A DNA stretch of 34,025 nucleotides from Paramacrobiotus richtersi (GCA_034698045.1 JAQGAU010000223.1:1-34025), one strand, 5' to 3'; positions 11,301 through 21,379 are shown, counted from the stretch's first letter. Numbers and translations are program-made. The notes: generated from the sequence alone by a model not told the origin.

Positions 11301-14300
11301 AACCGAACCGTAACTCCCGTGCTAACTGTAGGAAGCTATCACACGCCAGCCGGAAACTTCAACCACCAATCCCGCTGCAGACAGTGGCAGCGACCAGGCC
11401 CCACGACCGAAAACGCCCACCGAACCCGCTGTTGGCACCGGCACCACACAGCAGTCCCCTAAGCCCAAAACGCCCATCACAGCACCCGCTGCAGAAACCC
11501 GTGCTGAGCAGCAGGATCCGCCGCCCAAGACGCCCATCACCGTCCCTGCTGCAGAAACCCGCACCGAGCAGCAGGAACTGCCGCCCGAAACGCACGTCGA
11601 TAACTCCGCTGCAGACACCCACACCAGCCAGCTGGATCCGCTGCCCAAGACGCGCGTCACCGAACCCGCAGCAGACACTCGCACCGAACAGCACGATCTG
11701 TCGCCCAAGACGCCCGTCGACGAGTCCACTGCAGGCACCGTCCCAAACCACCAGGATCCACCGCCAGCACCGCCGGAAACGCCGATCCTCAGATCCGATG
11801 AAGGCACCGTCCCCAACCAGCAGGAACTACTGCCCGAAACGCCTGCCAACGAGTCCACCGGCACCGAGCAGCACGATTTGGCGCCTAAGACGCCCATCAT
11901 CGAACCCGCTGCAGAAACCCGCACCGAGCAGCAGGAACTACTGCCCGAAACACCCGTCGACAAATCCGCTGCAGACGCCGGCACCAAGCAGCACGATCTG
12001 GCACCCGAGACGCCCGTCGACGAGTCCGCTGCAGGCACCGTCCACAACCAGCAGGCTCCACCGTCTGAAACGGCCGTTAACGAGTCCGATGCAAGCACCG
12101 TCCCCAACCAGCAAGCTCCGCTTCCTAAAGCGTTCGCCGACGAGTCCACTGCGGGCGCCGGCAGTAAGCAGACTCCGCCGGAAACGCCCATTGTCGAGTC
12201 CAGTGCAGGCAGTGAGCAGCAGGCTCCGCCGACTCCGCAGCCGGAAACGCCCGCCGACGAGTCCACTGCTAGCACCAGCAGCGAGCAGACCTCGCCGCCA
12301 ACACCGCCAGTAACGCCCATCGTCGCGTCCACTGCAGATACCGGCAGCAAGCAGGCTCTAGCACCAACAACGCCACTAACGCCCGTCAGCCTGACCACTG
12401 CAGGCGCCGGCAGTGAGCAGTCTCCACCGACTCAACCGCCAACACCGCTGGAAGCGTCCGTCGTCGCGTCCACTGCAGGCACCGACTGCGAGCAGGCTCC
12501 ACAGCCCGAAACGCCCGTCGACGTATCCGCTGTAGGCACAGTCACCAGGGAGCAGTCTCCGCTGCCTGAAACGCCCGTCGACATATCAACTTCAGGCACA
12601 GTCACCAACCAGCAGGATCCGCCGTCCGAGGCACCCGTCGACGTATCCTCGGCAGGCACTTTTACCAAGAAGCAGTCTCAGCCGCCTGAAACGCCCGTCG
12701 TCAGGCCTGCAGCAGGCACCGGCAGCGAGCAGAAGTCCCCAGTGCCCGAAACGCCCGTTGACGGGTCCACTGCAGACACCGTCCCCAACCAGCAATCTCT
12801 GCTGCCCGAGACTCCTACCACTACCATCAGCGCAGGCCCTTGCTCTGTTGGAGGCAAACGCAAAGACGGCGACCCTCTGTCCTCACCACTGAAAGATCCC
12901 AAGCAGCGCAAGGTTAATGTGTTGGCGCCCAACGCGAGCGAGAGCGCACTAGCAGGCGATACAGCACATCAGGTCCCTGAGAATGTCCTGGATGCCGTAC
13001 TAGACGCACTAGTAAGTCAATTTAGGTGATGTAAGCCAATTTCTGTTTTCTCAATCTAATTACAGAAGACTATGTTGCCCGCTAATCAGCATGGGGGTTT
13101 ATTGGACGGAGAGAATGCAGACGACGGTGATAGTAATGATAGTTTCATCGGTGCGTCTGCACATCGAGCACCAGGGAAGCGACCGCTGGTGATAGACGAC
13201 TCGGACGACGAGGGCGAACCCCCACGAAAGATCCACCTTCCGGGTGCCGGCTCGACTACTACAGAAACAGAAATGAGAAATCGGGTTTTCGATAATGCAA
13301 ATCAACCAGGGTCAATTGTAGCTGATACGGGACCTAACACACAGATTACTCAGCAGGTTGTTATACCATCTACTCAATGAAGACTGCATTTATGAAGTTT
13401 GAAATAATTTTTCCAGACTTTGGCTTGGGTGCACCCGGCGTTGCTTCACTACTATCCCGGCTTATCATCTGCGCAAGGAACCGAGCGGGACAAACCTGAG
13501 GATACCGTGTCAGCATGGCAGCGTCTGCACGACCTGCTTTTGGAAAACATGAACTTCAAAGCGCAGTCTCAGGTACGATTAACTGCCTTTCGCGATGTAT
13601 TGAATACTCAATGGAACCGTTCGTGTTTAGCACCGAGATGTCAACGCCAATAAAGGGAAATTCTTTGCTGGCTTCTCACCGACACTGAGCAACGGACAAC
13701 GTCCCGCGGTAGCCATCTACCGTCTCGAGTGTCAAGCTCCACCAACAACAGCATCCTGTACGATGGTTACGGGGCAGCTCTATGGACTATTCTCAGCCCA
13801 CACGCTTGAGTACCACGGACTACCGGCTAGAGAGGATGTCGACCTGGCCACGGCTATGATCATTGACTTACAGTACTATGAGTTTGATACGGAGAAAGAA
13901 CTGCTGTTGATCCGTGAATCCCTCGCGTCACTGTTCAACGAGCGCATGGACAGAAACTTCCCCGGAGCTACAGACGCTGGGCTCCCGAATTTCGAACTGT
14001 ATTTGGCAACGTTTCCAACCACTGAGATGGTGACACAAGCACTGAGGGCATTCAGCGCTGTTGTAACGGACAACGGAAATCTAACGCCATTTCGATTGGT
14101 AACATATATGCGTCGTGGTTGCCTTAAACAATTATAAACAGCTTCGCGCCTTTCCAGGTTCTTGCGCAATACCGCCCGCTCGTTGAAAGAATCCGAGCAG
14201 CGTTGAAGGTCCAGCACGTTCAAATGTACAAAGAGGCGATACACGGGAAGCCAGTCAAGGAATGCTGCTTTTATCCGCTCTTCCTCAATTGTTTTGTCCC

Positions 14301-14922
14301 TGTCAAAGTGCAAACTAACAGCCACTCGCTGTTTGGTTCCTGCTCTATGGGAGTGACGGGTACTGAGTACTGTGACAAGCACTTCCGGCTGGGTTGCGTG
14401 GCTGAACTGATCGAGGGCGGGATGCATCAGGCTGCAAATTTGGTTGGCCTAATCCGCGAGGCCAGCGGATATCGGGCAACGGCTCGAGCCCCGTATACTG
14501 GAGGACCGATGCACATTCTGGCATTGGCCAGCGTTCTCCAGCGTCCAATCTATGTCTACAAGGAATTCGATCAGATGTCGGCTGACGGACTTCCGCCAGA
14601 GTGTGTTAATCTGGAATCTTTAGCTCCTCCGGAATTTATGCAGATGACATATGAGACGGTATATCTTGCTCTGTGAAAACGTAGAGTTTGAAAAACAGTC
14701 GTGTTTCCTCATTTTTAGCTTGGCCATACCATCTCCATGCAGTATCCGGCACATGTTCGTTACCATCCGGTTGTTCGCGACCCCAACCCTCATCCCGTTT
14801 GCATCATGTCATACGCATCGGATCGGAACACGTACCTTGCGCTGATTCCACTTCCACCCGCATTTGGAAAGCTAATGTACTTTCCACCATCACCGTTTCG
14901 ACACTCACTGTATAAAGTGTAG
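8316..14922 (+). CDS. JmjC (KDM4-like) / 20-residue-repeat / OTU-like giant protein, 9 exons
   Basis: Exons by GT..AG and frame: 8316-8600, 8741-11125, 11182-11274, 11332-13011, 13066-13356, 13417-13572, 13631-14098, 14158-14658, 14719-14922; about 2020 residues, every intron in phase 0. Residues 1-95 are Ser-rich and acidic. LLLPPNVKW (about 161-169) resembles the end of a JmjN region. Residues 228-390 form a JmjC domain close to KDM4: FGMHAED gives Fe(II) ligands His268 and Glu270, Lys285 sits where KDM4 binds 2-oxoglutarate, and HKM...QEAGSEIFTFPKAVH gives His368. A 2-oxoglutarate/Fe(II) demethylase or hydroxylase is therefore plausible. Residues about 435-530 may be ubiquitin-like (weak). 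Exon 4 is a 20-residue-period repeat, then a basic, NLS-like KRKDGD...KQRK segment. Exons 8-9 carry an OTU-like domain (SHSLFGSCS, then GGPMHILALASVLQRPIYVY) with Ser where active OTU proteases have Cys, as in vertnin-type inactive OTUs. Probably a nuclear chromatin protein. Exon borders are predictions. Confidence 0.7.
11332..12830 (+). repeat. 60-base coding tandem repeat (20 residues)
   Basis: About 25 units of 60 bases inside exon 4 of the JmjC gene. The consensus is near PETPVDESAAGTVPNQQ plus two or three Pro/Leu residues. Unit length is almost always a multiple of 3, so the frame is kept. The complementary strand is also open for more than 350 codons, an artefact of the repeat. Units near 12180-12470 are more diverged (PTPP...VTPIVAS). 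Copy number is likely to vary between individuals. Confidence 0.85.
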
Positions 14923-15450
14923 CGAACTACACACGTCTGTGTTTTACTGGCTGTGACGGTTTGAATGTTCTTTGACAACTTACTTCATTACCAGGATTAA
15001 CAGTATTTTATTGATGTTCGCACCGAATTTATCCGTTCTCTGATATATGGTCTGTGTTGGCAGAGTTGATAGCATTTTCTGAATGGTCTAACTTCACTGA
15101 ATAATTCTTCGACATCTGAGCTTTGTTTACTGCCGCTTCCTGCTGTACATGGTATAACAAGATTTTGGTCGTATACAGCGTTCGGCTCGAGTGGTGCATA
15201 TGTTAAATCAGCCCAGCCATTCTGAATAGCCTGCGTAACGTTCCCACGCCTCGTTATCGGCATACACTGGCAAAAAACATGTTAATGGGTTTTTGCAGAG
15301 CCTCATTGGCTTAAAGAATTCTCTTATCTATCCAACACTAGAACCAAGTGCAACAGCTCCACATAACATCAGTCATTCCCGCACTAGAGCAACATTTTCA
15401 TTCTTCACTCTGCGCATTTGGTTACACAAAATTTTCCATCCAGGTCAATC
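14923..15450. other. intergenic; weak minus-strand frame
   Basis: Lies between the stop of the JmjC gene and the start of the membrane-protein gene. A minus-strand ATG frame of 88 codons (15263-14997) has ordinary protein composition but no recognisable domain. I give it no more than a one in four chance of being coding. Confidence 0.3.
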
Positions 15451-17785
15451 ATGAAACGAATTTTAGCTTTATTTGTCGTTACTGCCGCTATTTGTTTCTC
15501 AGCGGATGCTTGTCCTGAGTTCTGTGTTTGCCATCCAACGTTCTGGCGATGCACAGGATCGCAAGTTGTCCAGTGGCCGTTGGATGATCAGCACGGTCGT
15601 ATAGTCCCGGGCGTCAGAATGCTGGACTTGACAGGAGCCGCAGTTGATGTTCTACCAAACTGGTCTCCATCATACAACTTCCCTGATCTTCAGTTAATCA
15701 TCCTAGCAGATACCGTGTTCGATGGCCTCCGGTGTCGCGATATTCACTGTCTGGAGAGCCTGGGCTTGCGAGTAGTGGCGCCCCGTTGCAGTCGAGGTAA
15801 GTAACAAGCTACCGCGCCATTATTTTGCCTTACGCACGAAGCGATGGGACGCATAGCGTAACGTATGATATTTACAGAAATGCGTAAGGGCTGCGGTCAG
15901 GCTCAGTGGGAAACAGCTCACTACACTTTACATACCACTTCGTACCCTGGCAATCGAGGACAACCAGACGACCTCGCACATTCCACTGCGGCCTTGCCAT
16001 ATGATCCTACCGGCAAGCCCACAGTCAGCCAGAGTAGTACAACAGCCGTTCTATTTTCGTTGAGTGATAATACGGGGACTGGAACCACCACCGTGATTTC
16101 CGAACCGACATCCGGCCTGTCAGGAGATGCAGGAAATGACGAAAAGGAGCTCAGGGAAACTACTGGCCACGCTGAGACGGATGCAGCGGAAACCCTCGTA
16201 GGCGAGACAGACGCAGCGAGCGATAAGGAGAACTACTTCACCGGCACCGTAGCACCAACGGTTGAGTCGTCTGCGAGCGCTGATCTCTGGCAGGGTCCTA
16301 CTGCAGGTTTCTCCTCGACGTTGCCTATCGTTGACCATGGTACTACCGAGCAGAGTAGGCATGAGTTGAGCGCGTACAGCGACGTTTCCGGCGAGGAAAA
16401 TTTTCCAATCAATTTACCAACAACCGCCAGTACTACCATCGGTAGCGAAATGGGTGCCCCCTTTCGCACAATCACCGAGCAGTTTCCGTCAACTAACGCT
16501 GTGGTACCTGGCACACAAGTGATTAGTCTAGAGCATATTACTTCTGTTTCTACAGCCAGTTCCGTTCAGACAGAGGCCGCTACGATTAGGGATAGTGGCA
16601 GTGGTAGTTGGAAACCGAGCGAGTCAGCGGAACCCCGGGTTTGGGAGGGGAACTTAGAGGACCTCGGTCACAATAGCAGCAAGGTTGCAGCTAGCGTGAA
16701 TCATTCGGCTGGTCGCGCTTCTGATGAACATGATGCACGGAACGTGCAAAGTGCGTTCGACAGTTTTGAGGACCTTCCTTTCGATAACTTGACATTAGAC
16801 ATTTCCACAAATGGCTCCCTCAGCAATGACACCGACGGCCTGTTCTACGAAACCAGCACATTGCCTGGTAAGGGCCGTTAGGTTATTTGCACGAGCTCGT
16901 TTGGAAACCCGTCGTTTTTGTAGTTACCTGTCCGCCATGTCCGTCCTGCTTTTCAGGAATTACCGCGCGGCTAGGATTCTCTATGGACACCTACGCCGTC
17001 CTTGGGACCTTTCTCGGCCTGGCCATCATGATCTTCATCGTGGGCATACTGTTGTTCCTGAAGCACCGTAGGAATGCAAGGTCGCCTAGAAACGAACGAT
17101 CCGATGATGATGGTCACGGAGGACTGCAAAACTTCAACTACAACTCGCAACGAGCCTATCCAAAACCTCCACGCCAACCCTCCGCACCGCAACCTGGAGC
17201 AGGTAAAGGCGTACTACACATTAACTCGCACGCATTAACGCATGTACTTGTGTAGATTCCGGGATAAGCGACACAAACTACGGCCGGGTCTGGGGTGGAG
17301 TGCGCAGCGGTCTCAGCCGCGCAAGCTCCTACTTAGGACTGCCCTTCCACGGACGGCGCCCGGAAAACATCCCTATGGAAAACATGCGATCATCGGACGA
17401 GGAGGACCAGTTTCGCTCCCTGGATTCCTTCCACTCAGCCGACTGTGGACGTACTGCCGGTAATGGTACTGCAAACCTCTTTGTGCGCTTTTAATTGTGT
17501 GATTTTACACTAGGGCAAATACACGCCGACGAGTATTTTGGCCGCCTGCCTCCTTCGTCCCAGTTCTTTGGGCGCGTTTCCAGTGATCTGCTGGACCGCA
17601 CCTCCAACATCGGAGTCTCAGATGCTGCGTACTCGGCCAGTGTTCTGTACGGCGGACAGTCGGAGGAACGCACTGTGGAAGGCATACGACACTTTCGACA
17701 AGTGGACCGCATCTTTCGGACGGACGAGGACTTGCGTGAGCTGCAGGAACAGTACATGCGACGTCGAGAGCAGGAGGAGGAGTAA
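15451..17785 (+). CDS. type I membrane protein: LRRNT-like head, mucin-like stalk, TM, cytoplasmic tail (5 exons)
   Basis: Exons: 15451-15796, 15878-16867, 16957-17202, 17256-17459, 17514-17785; 685 residues; all four introns in phase 1. Residues 1-20 are a signal peptide (MKRILALFVVTAAICFSADA). A Cys-rich head follows, CPEFCVCHPTFWRC, the spacing of an LRR N-terminal cap, with one or two LRR-like stretches and no full LRR array. Exon 2 (about 330 residues) is rich in Ser, Thr, Glu and Ala, with several N-glycosylation sites near its end (HNSSK, VNHSA, DNLTL, NGSLSNDT), as in a mucin-like stalk. Residues 458-480 (YAVLGTFLGLAIMIFIVG then ILLFL) are one membrane helix followed by KHRR stop-transfer. 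The roughly 200-residue tail has acidic patches and ends in a charged helix. It is probably a cell-surface receptor or adhesion protein; no orthologue recognised. Confidence 0.75.
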
Positions 17786-17952
17786 CGAACGTTCGTAGTC
17801 TGTATAACAGTGTCTTTAGCCGTATTTCCGAATCTTTTATTTTTACTCATTTAGCCACTTTGTTGCGATGTAAAGTTAGTTGTTCTTCGGTTACGATTCA
17901 GTTTTAATAAGCAATCCTTGTGTTTTTTCTTCGGAATTCGGAATGGTGGTCT
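17786..17952. other. spacer between the host gene and the virus-like element
   Basis: AT-rich. The element border should lie about here, but I could not see a terminal inverted repeat matching the right side. Confidence 0.35.
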
Positions 17953-17958
17953 TTTATT
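17953..17958 (-). terminator. poly(A) signal of the eIF2-beta-like gene
   Basis: AATAAA on the minus strand, 6 bases beyond the stop codon that begins at 17967. Confidence 0.5.
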
Positions 17959-17964
17959 TCATGT

Positions 17965-18288
17965 TTACACCACACCTGTACGCCGAGTAACAAAACGACG
18001 CGAATGGCATCCCAAACAAATCATGCACAGTTTACCTTGTTTTCGGATTACCAGAGTCGTGCAACCATTACATTCCATGCATCTCACAAAGCTAGCAAAG
18101 TAGTTCTTAAGAACCTGATGAATATGGCGAGTATTAAAGTGCCCGTGAATCTCGAGGTAAGTATACCGTCTGTAGATATCTTCCGGTAAAGTCGATGGCG
18201 TCTCGGGCGGTAGACCCGGGCGGCTAATAGCAAACCGACGTAGGGAAGACTGAAAATAGGCATCCAAAGGAATGAGCGACTGTTCCAT
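17965..18288 (-). CDS. eIF2-beta/eIF5-type zinc-ribbon protein
   Basis: ATG at 18288; about 107 residues. The frame is also open upstream to 18417. The second half matches the C-terminal domain of translation initiation factor eIF2-beta: an HGHFNTRHIHQVLKNYFASF segment (GRFQQKQIENVLRRYIKEY in animal eIF2-beta), then CMEC, 17 residues, CLGC, giving the four zinc ligands with family spacing, and HSRR directly after. In eIF2-beta this region binds tRNA/mRNA and eIF2-gamma neighbours during start-codon selection. The Lys-rich N-terminal half of real eIF2-beta, which binds eIF5 and eIF2B, is not present, so this is about a third of the host protein's length. A decoy or modulator of eIF2 is a natural guess, in the way poxvirus K3 mimics eIF2-alpha, but that is inference. 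It sits next to the dsRBD frames on the same strand. Confidence 0.65.
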   Translation of the reverse strand: MEQSLIPLDAYFQSSLRRFAISRPGLPPETPSTLPEDIYRRYTYLEIHGHFNTRHIHQVLKNYFASFVRCMECNGCTTLVIRKQGKLCMICLGCHSRRFVTRRTGVV

Positions 18289-18561
18289 GAGGTTGCGGTA
18301 GTGGTAGAAATTGGTTACACGGGTCAGCGCAATGAGGGTTATGTGATGAGACACTACGGGAACGGGTAGCGGCTGAAACAACAGCGATCTTACAGCTATG
18401 GTAAAGGTGACTAGCACATCATTTTGCCTACCAGCACAATGGTCAGCGATGCAAGCCGTGGAGTGATGTTTTCTTCTCCTAGCTCTTCCCCTCGCTGGGT
18501 TCGAGCGAATCGTCGGCCGGATCCCTTAGTCGTGTTCGTGAGGTCGTTCAGGACGCAGCGC

Positions 18562-18840
18562 CTAGGCATTGTTCAGCTTGGCCAAAAACTGCAGTGGACG
18601 CTCGGCGATCTCTAGTAGGGGTTGGTAAAACTTATCTAAAATGATGCGCAGTAACTTCCGTCTAGCTTCTCGCTTGGCTTTCTCCTGTGACGGTCCCGAT
18701 CCGATTGTAAAAATGTCTTCGTTAGCAATAAAAGCGTGGTAATTAAAAGTGTCCGGTGTTATCGACGGCAGCTTGCGAAATTCAATGTCCAGGTGTAAAA
18801 TCCAGGCCAAATAATCCAACAACCGTTTAGATAGTAGCAT
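18562..18840 (-). CDS. dsRNA-binding-domain protein, frame 2
   Basis: Begins with MLLSKRLLDYLAWILHL and has about 92 codons. The order is dsRBD-like: an amphipathic first helix (RLLDYLAWILHLDIEFRKL), beta strands (NYHAFIANEDIFTIGSG), then a basic second helix (SQEKAKREARRKLLRIIL), where the family has a KK-x-AK-x-x-A-A-x-x-hydrophobic pattern. The basic residues at the start of that helix are the ones that grip the RNA major groove in known dsRBDs. It overlaps the end of the neighbouring dsRBD frame by a few bases. The call is by pattern only and remote. Confidence 0.5.
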   Translation of the reverse strand: MLLSKRLLDYLAWILHLDIEFRKLPSITPDTFNYHAFIANEDIFTIGSGPSQEKAKREARRKLLRIILDKFYQPLLEIAERPLQFLAKLNNA

Positions 18841-19090
18841 AAAGTTTGTCTCCTCTATCAGGATGATAATTCCGCAACAAGATGGCAAATAACTTCTTTG
18901 CAGCGTCTTCCTTAGCGGTAGCGGTGGACTTTCCCACTCCCACGGCAAAGATGTGGGCCGACGTTATCCCTGCCCGGTGTTTACAGATAGGAGGTTCGTT
19001 CTTGCTCTTAGAAATGCGCTTATACTCGACTTGAAAAGCAAGAAGCTTTGCTAAAATGTTCACAATTTTAGAAAACTGTTTATGAACCAT
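18827..19090 (-). CDS. dsRNA-binding-domain protein, frame 1
   Basis: ATG at 19090; 87 residues. Helix 1 (IVNILAKLLAFQVEYKRI), beta region (ITSAHIFAVGVG) and helix 2 (TATAKEDAAKKLFAILL) follow the dsRBD layout. The G-x-G-K-S then AK-x-x-AA-K-x-hydrophobic run is the best part of the match. A TATA-like GTATTTAAAC lies at 19135-19126, about 35 bases before the start codon, so this is probably the first gene of the minus-strand group, divergent from the integrase. dsRBD proteins of viruses (for example poxvirus E3) hide dsRNA from PKR, Dicer or RIG-I-like sensors; a similar role here is inference. Confidence 0.6.
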   Translation of the reverse strand: MVHKQFSKIVNILAKLLAFQVEYKRISKSKNEPPICKHRAGITSAHIFAVGVGKSTATAKEDAAKKLFAILLRNYHPDRGDKLYATI

Positions 19091-19125
19091 GGCTGCAACT
19101 GACGGGATGCTTTCGGTTTGCGGGA

Positions 19126-19135
19126 GTTTAAATAC
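19126..19135 (-). promoter_or_regulatory. TATA-like box for the dsRBD genes
   Basis: GTATTTAAAC on the minus strand, about 35 bases upstream of the start codon at 19090. Confidence 0.4.
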
Positions 19136-19340
19136 GGGTGAACCAGATGTTTATGTGCAGGGATTAGCGGCAATTATCTTTTGACGGACAGCTGACAGGC
19201 AGCCACTCTTCCCAAGAAGGATACTAATCACGTTGGCACTTCATTTTCGTCGTCATCAGTATCATTTTGCCGTTCTCCCCAACTGTGTTGCTGCATTGGA
19301 GTGCTTAACCGTGTTGAGGACTGAGCGAACAAGAGGTAAG

Positions 19341-20400
19341 ATGAGTAGCAGCGTAGCACAGAATCGCCGTAAAGCGGCTTTCCTTAAAAAGCTGTACTTT
19401 GAATCCTCATCGTCGGCTTATCTCGCCGGCGCAAGTGACCTTTACCGTGCCGCCAAGGAGAAAGAAAGCACAAGTAGTGTTAAAGTCACTCATAAAGACG
19501 TAAAAAGTTTTCTTTCGGAGCAGTCTGCTTATACTTTACACAAACCTATCCGTATTAAATTCAAAAAGCTTAAAAACTTTTGCATTGGAGTGGATAACTT
19601 ATGGCATGCAGATTTAGCTGAAATGCAAAAGATTAAGAAATTTAACGAAAAATATCGGTACATTTTGACGGTGGTTGACTGCGTCAGCCGCTTTGCGTTT
19701 TCTCAACCCCTTGGAAGCAAAACTGGTGAAGCTGTAGCTGTTGCACTGAATGAAATTTTTAAAACTCGTCAGCCAGTGGTTTTCGGTAATTGTATTCTTT
19801 TTATAATTGCCCTACACTATGCAAAAATATAGATTTTTTAGTGACCGATGCTGGTACAGAGTTTTCAAATGCCAAAGTGCTTGCCGTACTGGAAAAACAT
19901 GGCGTGCGCGATCAGATTTCTTCCTCCCGATTTAAAGCTGCTCTAGCGGAACGGTATAATCGAACACTGAAGACTTTACTTTATCGGCATTTTACGCATA
20001 CTAGGAGCTCAAACTGGTACTCGGCACTACAGAATATTGTGAAGAACTATAATGCCAGTGTCCATAGTAGCATTAAAATGAAACCTAAAGATGTCACATT
20101 TAAGAACCAATCGCAATTGTTTAAACTGGGACAGGCTAAGCGTTTTATAAAACTTGATAAAGCCGTGTTTAACGTTGGTGAACTTGTGCGGATAGCGCTA
20201 AAAAAGCCTGTTTTCGCGAAAGGATACACTCAATCTTTTTCGAACGATGTTTTCAAAATTGCCGATATTGTTTACGGCCCAGTCATTACATACCGTTTAG
20301 TTACCAATGATAAAAATGGATTACCGGTACAGGAAGGAAACAAAAGTGTGCAGTTTTACAAAGAAGATTTATCACGCGTCAGGTCGTTTAACAGTTTTGT
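19341..20400 (+). CDS. retroviral-type DDE integrase of the Polinton
   Basis: Starts MSSSVAQNRRKAAFLKKLYF. The catalytic core shows WHADLAEMQ (first Asp), YRYILTVVDCVSRFAFSQPL (typical Polinton core strand), VTDAGTEFSN (second Asp) and LAERYNRTLK (the Glu, about 34 residues later). The C-terminal part has the family's RIALKKPVFAKGYTQSF and YKEDLSRV motifs, usually an SH3/chromo-like fold. The enzyme inserts the linear element into host DNA. It lies in two open segments; a short intron would be one explanation, not resolved here. The first gene of the plus-strand group, divergent from the dsRBD genes. Confidence 0.88.
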
Positions 20401-20441
20401 CCATTGCGTGCTGTCAAACTTACTATTTTCTCTTACAGAAA

Positions 20442-21170
20442 ATGATGGAAAACGGATTCTATACCGTTCTTCGCAGCGCAGAATCTCCGGTTTATGGCTC
20501 GCTAATTCTACGCAATACAGCGACGCAGTTTTCCAACAAAGTGAACTACCCATTGCTGTCCCTGAAAGAGCAAGAGCAGCCATGGGAAGTTGCAGTAACT
20601 CGTGTCCAGTCTTCTGCCAACCTTCTTTACATTCCTGCCGAACAAAGACAGCTGACTGTTTTCGCAGACGGCATGTATCTCGAAGGATATTTGTCGGAGA
20701 ACGAGCTTCAGAGTACTCCGCTTGACCTCGTTATTGCTCTTGCGCGATTGGTGCGTACGATGCTGGCAAGTTTACCTAATGTTCCCCTGCCGACTGTGCA
20801 ACTGAATGAGGGAAAGTTTTACTGGAAAAGCATCAATGACGAAGTTCAGATTGTTAATCGCGCTAATCTGCTTTCGGTAATTTTGGGATTAAGTCGCGAC
20901 GAGAACGGAGCAATGCCACGCTCGATCCTCCTACTGCCCTCTCGTTATCATAATCAGACATTTGCAAAATATGGCGACACAACATCAATGACGTCACGCT
21001 TGCCCGTGGACAATTGGCGCGGTAGAAAACATATCGTGCTGAGCCTAAGTCATACCATTCCCCTACCGTTTGGAAACAATGTTGAAAATGTGCTGGGCAT
21101 CATGACGGCCGAGGATTTACGCAACGGATACGAACCGAAACATCGGATGTACGTTCCCGTGCACAGCTAG
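20442..21170 (+). CDS. penton-like minor capsid protein
   Basis: MMENGFYTVLRSAESPVYG start; 243 residues, open throughout. The N-terminal pattern (F-Y-T-V-L-R-S, later TQFSNKVNYPLLSLKEQEQP and WEVAVTRVQ) is the usual opening of the Polinton/adintovirus minor capsid protein, a single jelly roll that fills the five-fold vertices of the virion. The end of the integrase frame overlaps its start. An AG with a pyrimidine tract (TTTTCTCTTACAG) sits four bases before the first ATG, so a spliced leader is possible. The following 210 bases have no gene but contain the TATA box of the capsid unit. Confidence 0.7.
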   Translation: MMENGFYTVLRSAESPVYGSLILRNTATQFSNKVNYPLLSLKEQEQPWEVAVTRVQSSANLLYIPAEQRQLTVFADGMYLEGYLSENELQSTPLDLVIALARLVRTMLASLPNVPLPTVQLNEGKFYWKSINDEVQIVNRANLLSVILGLSRDENGAMPRSILLLPSRYHNQTFAKYGDTTSMTSRLPVDNWRGRKHIVLSLSHTIPLPFGNNVENVLGIMTAEDLRNGYEPKHRMYVPVHS

Positions 21171-21379
21171 TTTTTTAAATCGAATCCGCTAGTTTGCTTA
21201 CAAACCGATTGGAAATTGGCATGGAACGAGAACTCGCGCGGTGAAACTGTAATTGTGCTTCACTATCGAAAATGTCGCTCGAATATTACTGCACCAAATT
21301 CTTTTTTTCAATCTTAGTTTTTCTTTAAGCATGTTTTGTATTTTGTGTTTTTGCAGCATTTTTGTGGGTGTCCGCCAGG

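Noticed and set aside
11384-12313. 309-codon plus-strand frame rich in Arg/Pro/Ser
   Set aside because: It is the +1 shadow of the repeat exon; the exon frame joins correctly to its neighbours.
11322-12398. 358-codon minus-strand frame
   Set aside because: It is the mirror of the 60-base coding repeat. The plus strand has in-phase exons on both sides.
14997-15263. 88-codon minus-strand ATG frame
   Set aside because: No domain, no promoter or poly(A) signal found; noted only as a weak possibility.
17920-18189. Plus-strand frame ending at a GTAAGT opposite the eIF2-beta-like gene
   Set aside because: The minus strand has the zinc-ligand pattern and a poly(A) signal; the plus-strand donor looks coincidental.
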